17,635 nucleotides of DNA. Source: CAZAPV01 sp964487195. Lineage in GTDB: Bacteria; Patescibacteriota; Patescibacteriia; SG8-24. The stretch lies in contig CAZAPV010000020.1 of assembly GCA_964487195.1 (NCBI GenBank), positions 1 through 17,635 on the forward strand, in the 5' to 3' direction. Each line of letters starts with the position of its first letter. The stretch's first letter is position 1. The notes beneath the pieces are model-generated. The model was not told where the DNA came from. It saw nothing but the letters and a program-made list of their open reading frames with translations, and did not search any database. The position numbers and the translations under genes are program-made. Positions 15,501-17,635 of the stretch are shown one piece after another.

Positions 15501-16327
15501 TTGAACGGATTGATGCGCGTCGCCCCACTGCGCCGCACGTCGAACGGCACCGAATCGCGCACTTCGAACGAACCGGCGACCGAATAGCCGGTGTTCTCGG
15601 CGATCAATTTCATTTTGTAGAGACCGGGGCCGGCGGTGCGGTACTGCACGGAATAATCCGGATGGTCGGTCACGTTGTTGCCGGCGCACGTTCCGCTCCG
15701 CACGATGGAGCCGTCCGATGTCGAAAGCACCTCGCGTTCGCCCCATGCGTTCACGATCTCCAACGTCAGATCGGCGTTGCAGACGGTATTGCCTTTGTTG
15801 CTCAACGCTCCCATCTGCAGATACGCCGTTTCGCCGGGCGCGTAGATCGTTTTGTCGGTATTGATCGCGAGCACGCCCCAAGCGAATTCCCGGTCGAGGT
15901 CGTACGTCTTGCCGTTCTGATTCACCGCGATCTTCAGCGTGTACTTTCCCGGCTTGATCCCGCTTCCCGCCTCCGGGTCGAGCGTGATCGTCGCGTCGCC
16001 GCCGTCAGTTTCGATTCTCGGCGTGATCGCGACGGGCTGGCTCCAAGGATCGAGCACCTCGACGCTCGCGATACCGTCCTCTTTCGCCGCCACTTCCGTT
16101 TCATCCGCCGCCCATGCGTCTTCGAGCGCGCGTTTCGCCCATTGCAACCGCTTCTCCGGGAGTCGGACGGTGAACGTCGGCTTTTCATCAAGGCGGAAAC
16201 TGACGGTACCGCCGTTGATCCGCGGGCGCTCCGTATGCAAAAGAACGGCCGGCAACGCGAAAAGAACGGTTACCAAAAAAACGGTGGCCGCCGCGAATCG
16301 CAGGCGTTTTCTCACATATCCACCCAC
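9596..16327 (-). CDS. Giant secreted repeat protein (beta-helix/adhesin-like) with MG2-like N-terminal region
   Basis: 2243 residues. A basic start and hydrophobic core (about 5-30) form a signal peptide or anchor. Residues 150-260 resemble an MG2/Ig-like domain (NTDKTIYAPGETAYLQM), continuing to VVETVPASFEI at about 295-305. From about 380 (TGNWNAGGTWVGGVAPGSGD) the chain is almost free of charge and very rich in Thr, Asn, Gly, Ser and Val, in short repeating strands typical of beta-helix surface proteins. Eight copies of a block around GTGGLTQGTN occur (about 530 to 1870). A different beta domain closes the protein (about 2110-2243, with Cys). There is no LPxTG motif or C-terminal TM, so anchoring is by the N-terminus or non-covalent. 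The start may be GTG at 16327, or the GTG at 16315 (VRKRLRF), which has a GGTGGA ribosome site. First gene of a five-gene operon. Confidence 0.9.
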   Translation of the reverse strand: MGGYVRKRLRFAAATVFLVTVLFALPAVLLHTERPRINGGTVSFRLDEKPTFTVRLPEKRLQWAKRALEDAWAADETEVAAKEDGIASVEVLDPWSQPVAITPRIETDGGDATITLDPEAGSGIKPGKYTLKIAVNQNGKTYDLDREFAWGVLAINTDKTIYAPGETAYLQMGALSNKGNTVCNADLTLEIVNAWGEREVLSTSDGSIVRSGTCAGNNVTDHPDYSVQYRTAGPGLYKMKLIAENTGYSVAGSFEVRDSVPFDVRRSGATRINPFKADYAMTLDVKADRDFDGTVVETVPASFEITDAGGGEVVGTDDAKEIRWPVSVKTGDALELRYEYKAPKISPQEYLVGPLAFRNGDGSIAFRETHGWRIAADSLIVSTTTGNWNAGGTWVGGVAPGSGDNAEIAAGTTVTVTATASITDITVDSTATLTVNTAVTLTISGNYTNNGSYGNVGSTTMTGVSKTLDGTGSMVNTGILTINTGAKTIASGSNLVFNNMTVTGVTVTNNSTAGVTIAGLFTGTGTFTQGTNASLTLNGSTNNITTLTATATGNTVTYAGSNTQTAKATTYDTLIVNKSSGTVTSGGTTTINTQFTVTSGTFELSNLTFTNNGPTSINGGTLSDNASLGTKIFKGLVTLDSGTWTAAATTSAVTFQGGLTVNGGTFTSGTGTYTFDTNSQAIGGTSAFTITNVTVTGVTLTNNNTGGFTAGSALAGTGGLTQGTNAILKIGGTAAITTLTVSASGNTVNYSGTGQTVLVKAYVNLTLSGSGTKTLQTGTTITGDFINSGTAAATTVENMEIVGNATFSGGTFTIGANFTFQVDGTTTISGGTLANANTGAKTYKGLVTLSSGTWSNASNSNVNFQGGLTVSGGTFTSGTGTYTFDTNDQAVGGTTAFTISNVTVTTITLTNNNTGGFTAGSTLAGTGTLTQGTNGSLKIGGTSTITAMTTTATGNTVNYTGAGQTVFPNSTYYNLTMSGSGTPVLTSVTTISNNLTTSGTVTPTTAANMTVGGTLTVGSGTTFTTGANFTLAVTGATSVTGTLANTNTGVKTYTGLVTINSGGSWTNATNSNITFQGGFTNNSAGTVSFGTGNTITFDTNDQALGGTNVFTIDTLTVTTITLTNNNTGATSGVTVTTALSGTGGLTQGTNGTLTLAGTFGITTMTATATGNTVRYTGASQAAKAITYYNLTFAGSGSPTMVGVTTINNNFTTSLSISNGENLTVSGTLTVNTGATFTNNSTTTVTTALSGVGGFTNAANATLNLAGTSAITTLTATASGNTVVYNGTSAQTVKGVNYYHLTIDKTSSTGTLGASDTISGNVIVTSGTFDTATGAMNLVGTLTVNGGTFNDSNATGVNTYGGAITINTGATWNNSGNAAATVRGGITFNGSSFTSGSGLYTFNTNSQSIGDGAAFTIASVTVTGVTLTNNNTAGFTVSTALSGTGGLTQGTNGSLKIGGTSGITTLTATATGNTVNYTGANQTVKPVTYYNLTMSGSGTPVLTSVTTISNNLTTSGTVTPTTAANMAISGALSVGANTTFTTGANFTLAVTGTTTVDGTLANANTGAKTYAGAVTIDGTGTWSNANNSNVTFQGGLTVATGASFTSGTGTYTFNTNSQSIGDGAAFTIENVTVTGVTLTNNDTSAFTVGTALSGTGGLTQGTNGSLKIGGTSGITTLTATATGNTVNYTGANQTVKPVTYYNLTMSGSGTPVLTNVTTVNGALTTSGTVTPTTGANLAISGNLAVGSGTTFTTGANFTLAVTGTTTVDGTLANTNTGAKTYDGAVTIDSGGSWTNATNSNMTFKGGFTNNSAGTVDFGTGTMTFSNNDQSIGGNDAITIANVTVTGVTLTNNGTLTVSTALSGTGGLTQGTNASLTIGGTSGITTLTATGSGNTVTYNSTTGGQTVKGTTYVNLTIDKTGQTATLGGATTVSGTLTVTAGTLDVDGTNNYSLAVKGDFTQNGTFTARSGTVTLSGTGQQTLSGTFTSGSAFYDLTISNTSGVDDPACGTSFTPGVIFAGDATSTHNYVITTPSVRVQYHSGSTYTFANINWSGSSGGKIFFRNSSLSTGTWLLNVSGTQTAVSYVNVGRSDASGGSYIQAYDGTNVNCNNNTNWVFTTVISVTVSDGTVSYGTLAANASKSTVTLGDTQTAQNDGNVNEIFQIRGQNTACPWTLASSAGSGQYKHEFSTDGGSTWAALTTSYQTLASSVAPTGTQNVDLRITVPTVTSCTSQQSVDVTILATQE
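10560..14900 (-). repeat. Internal tandem repeat array of the giant protein
   Basis: Eight copies of a module marked by the G-L-T-Q-G-T-N motif and followed by ITTLTATATGNTVNY and a YYNLTMSGSGTP-type strand. The motif lies at about 14740, 14160, 13535, 12885, 12560 (variant GGFTNAAN), 11985, 11355 and 10725. Spacings are about 575-650 nt (roughly 200 residues), except one of about 325 nt, which suggests a half-module deletion or duplication. Copies differ at both DNA and protein level, so the array is old overall. Confidence 0.85.
11190..12030 (-). repeat. Near-identical long direct repeat pair (11190-11400 and 11823-12030)
   Basis: About 200 nt beginning GTGAGCACCGGCGTGCCGG recur 633 nt apart (211 codons) with only around a dozen differences by eye, many silent. 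The encoded segment from TALSGTGG to SGSGTPVLT is the same in both copies. It is the best-preserved duplication in the array and the likeliest site of recombination. Confidence 0.8.
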
Positions 16328-16334
16328 GCCTTAA

Positions 16335-16363
16335 ATGATACCACGACGCACCCAACCAAAAAA
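16335..16363 (-). promoter_or_regulatory. Candidate promoter of the giant-protein operon
   Basis: Minus-strand TATCAT (16335-16340), with a 17-nt spacer placing the -35 on TTTTTT (16358-16363), which is the U-tract of the preceding terminator. Transcription would begin at about 16328, next to the GTG at 16327, giving a leaderless mRNA or a 12-nt leader if translation starts at 16315. The -35 is weak. Confidence 0.45.
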
Positions 16364-16385
16364 CCGGCGCAGGAGGCGCCGGTTT
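16358..16385 (-). terminator. Intrinsic terminator of the 76-residue gene
   Basis: On the minus strand AAACCGGCGC (16385-16376) pairs with GCGCCGGTTT (16370-16361), loop CTCCT, followed by a T-tract to 16358. It lies 16 nt past the stop at 16402. Confidence 0.92.
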
Positions 16386-16401
16386 CAGCTTTATTTCATG
16401 T

Positions 16402-16632
16402 TCAGACCCTGATCTCCCCGCCCTGCTGAATCGCGTCCTGCGAGTCTTTCAGTCCCTCGAGCTGGATTTCAAGTTCAACGCGCTCGTCATCGAAAAGATC
16501 GGGATCCTGAAGCGCGGCCTCAAGTCCTTCGATATATCCGCCCAGCTCTTCCGCGAACTGTTCGCGTTCTTTGCCTTCCAGGATTCGCCGCGCCTCGATC
16601 GTTTCCGGCGATGATCGGTATCGTTCAGTCAT
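16402..16632 (-). CDS. Small acidic helical protein of unknown function
   Basis: 76 residues, not recognised. It is strongly acidic and rich in Glu and Leu, with heptad-like stretches (EQFAEELGGYIEGLEAALQ and ERVELEIQLEGLKDSQDAI), suggesting a two-helix or coiled-coil protein. No signal peptide, cysteine or known motif. The ATG is at 16630-16632 with only a weak GGGA ribosome site 8 nt upstream; a weak promoter with -10 TATTGT (16649-16654) could give a short leader. A dedicated terminator follows, which supports it being a real transcription unit. Divergent from the 16717 gene and convergent with nothing on this side. Confidence 0.6.
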   Translation of the reverse strand: MTERYRSSPETIEARRILEGKEREQFAEELGGYIEGLEAALQDPDLFDDERVELEIQLEGLKDSQDAIQQGGEIRV

Positions 16633-16665
16633 AGATTATTTCCCAAACACAATAGAGAGATACCC

Positions 16666-16694
16666 TTGACAATAATCATACCGTGCCGTACTCT
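16666..16694 (+). promoter_or_regulatory. Strong promoter of the 80-residue gene
   Basis: Perfect TTGACA (16666-16671), 17-nt spacer, TACTCT (16689-16694). The start point is about 16701, just before the Shine-Dalgarno. Confidence 0.8.
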
Positions 16695-16701
16695 CGAGGC
16701 C

Positions 16702-16709
16702 AAGGAGGT
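16702..16709 (+). promoter_or_regulatory. Full-length Shine-Dalgarno before the 80-residue gene
   Basis: AAGGAGGT lies 7 nt before ATG 16717, the best anti-SD match in the window. It fixes the start at 16717 rather than the upstream in-frame ATG at 16666, which lies inside the promoter. Confidence 0.85.
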
Positions 16710-16716
16710 CATTCAT

Positions 16717-16959
16717 ATGTCACTCTCAAAACCGCTGATGTTCTCCGAGCTTGCCGTGGAAGATCACTTCATCTCCTTTCCGATGGACGGCGACGACTCC
16801 GGCCATGGCGGCTACCGTGGCGCGCACAACCTCTTCAAGAAAACAAGCGCGAAATTCCGCCATAGCAGGACGCGACTCGTCGACAACGCCGTCAACGTTC
16901 GCACTGGCACGCCGTCGAACATGACGCCGCGGATGTGGGTCGTCAAGATCAACTTCTGA
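16717..16959 (+). CDS. Small protein of unknown function (80 aa)
   Basis: 80 residues, not confidently assigned. It opens MSLSKPLMFSELAVEDHFISFP and ends MWVVKINF, with LFKKTSAKFRHSRTRLVDNA in between. The pattern (F-x-E-L-x-V-x-D-x-F-I, then F-K-K-T-S, then a closing V-K-I strand) recalls short SH3-like beta proteins of the F-x-D-L-x-x-G-D type, but that is a weak resemblance. The middle contains DGDDSGHGGYRG, a Gly/Asp loop. No signal peptide or membrane segment. It has a consensus promoter, a full Shine-Dalgarno and a terminator overlapping its stop, so it is a compact, probably highly expressed monocistronic gene. Confidence 0.75.
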   Translation: MSLSKPLMFSELAVEDHFISFPMDGDDSGHGGYRGAHNLFKKTSAKFRHSRTRLVDNAVNVRTGTPSNMTPRMWVVKINF

Positions 16960-16987
16960 ACGCTTCGCTTCCGCGAGGCGTTTTTTT
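16959..16987 (+). terminator. Intrinsic terminator overlapping the stop of the 80-residue gene
   Basis: AACGCTTCGC (16959-16968) pairs with GCGAGGCGTT (16973-16982) through one G-U pair, loop TTCC, followed by a T-tract to 16987. The stem starts on the last base of the TGA stop (16957-16959). Confidence 0.92.
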
Positions 16988-17029
16988 CGCTTCTCTCGCC
17001 ATTCTCATACGGCAGCAACCATGATTTTT

Positions 17030-17635
<606 letters not shown>

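Noticed and set aside
16649..16672. Divergent minus-strand promoter with -35 TTGTCA overlapping the plus-strand TTGACA.
   Set aside because: No TAnnnT box lies at 16-18 nt from TTGTCA; only a 12-nt spacing to TATTGT is available. A weak alternative is noted in the gene entry.

Overview
The window is GC-rich bacterial chromosome using the standard code (TGA is a true stop throughout). It most resembles a member of the Patescibacteria/CPR, probably Parcubacteria-like. That is inference from protein style: a giant secreted Thr/Asn/Gly-rich repeat protein with an N-terminal MG2-like region of a kind I associate with that group, a SecD carrying parvulin-type insertions, compact intergenic regions and many small housekeeping-like proteins. 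No marker here fixes the taxon.

Layout. Positions 1-3698 (minus strand) hold rlmN, secD and secF (secF cut by the window edge); secD has an extra pair of peptidyl-prolyl isomerase-like units inside its periplasmic/extracytoplasmic domain. A divergent promoter region (3699-3800) separates them from a plus-strand block: a guanylate-kinase-like gene (3801-4334), pyrF-pyrE (4402-5747, the last two steps of UMP synthesis), a secreted beta-rich protein and a lipoprotein metzincin protease (5831-6957), and then a probable structured non-coding RNA (about 7020-7197) ending at a bidirectional terminator.

From 16327 down to 7210 the minus strand carries a tightly packed five-gene operon: a 2243-residue secreted repeat protein, an RBBP9/YdeN-like alpha/beta hydrolase, a GNAT acetyltransferase, a YD/RHS-repeat protein without signal peptide, and a Nudix hydrolase. 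Four of the five genes abut or overlap (3-nt gap or ATGA overlaps). Beyond it lie two small unknown genes (16402-16632 minus, 16717-16959 plus) and the C-terminal end of secA (minus, cut by the window edge).

Regulatory signals are unusually legible. Promoters are TTGACA-like with 16-17 nt spacers and -10 boxes of the form TAnnnT (TAGGAT, TACGCT, TATGGT, TACTCT, TATGCT, TATCAT). Four of four plus-strand protein transcription units end in an intrinsic terminator whose stem includes the stop codon, and the next promoter often begins inside or just after the terminator U-tract. rlmN and the giant gene appear to be transcribed as leaderless or nearly leaderless mRNAs. All functional statements are read from sequence and family knowledge; no database search was possible.
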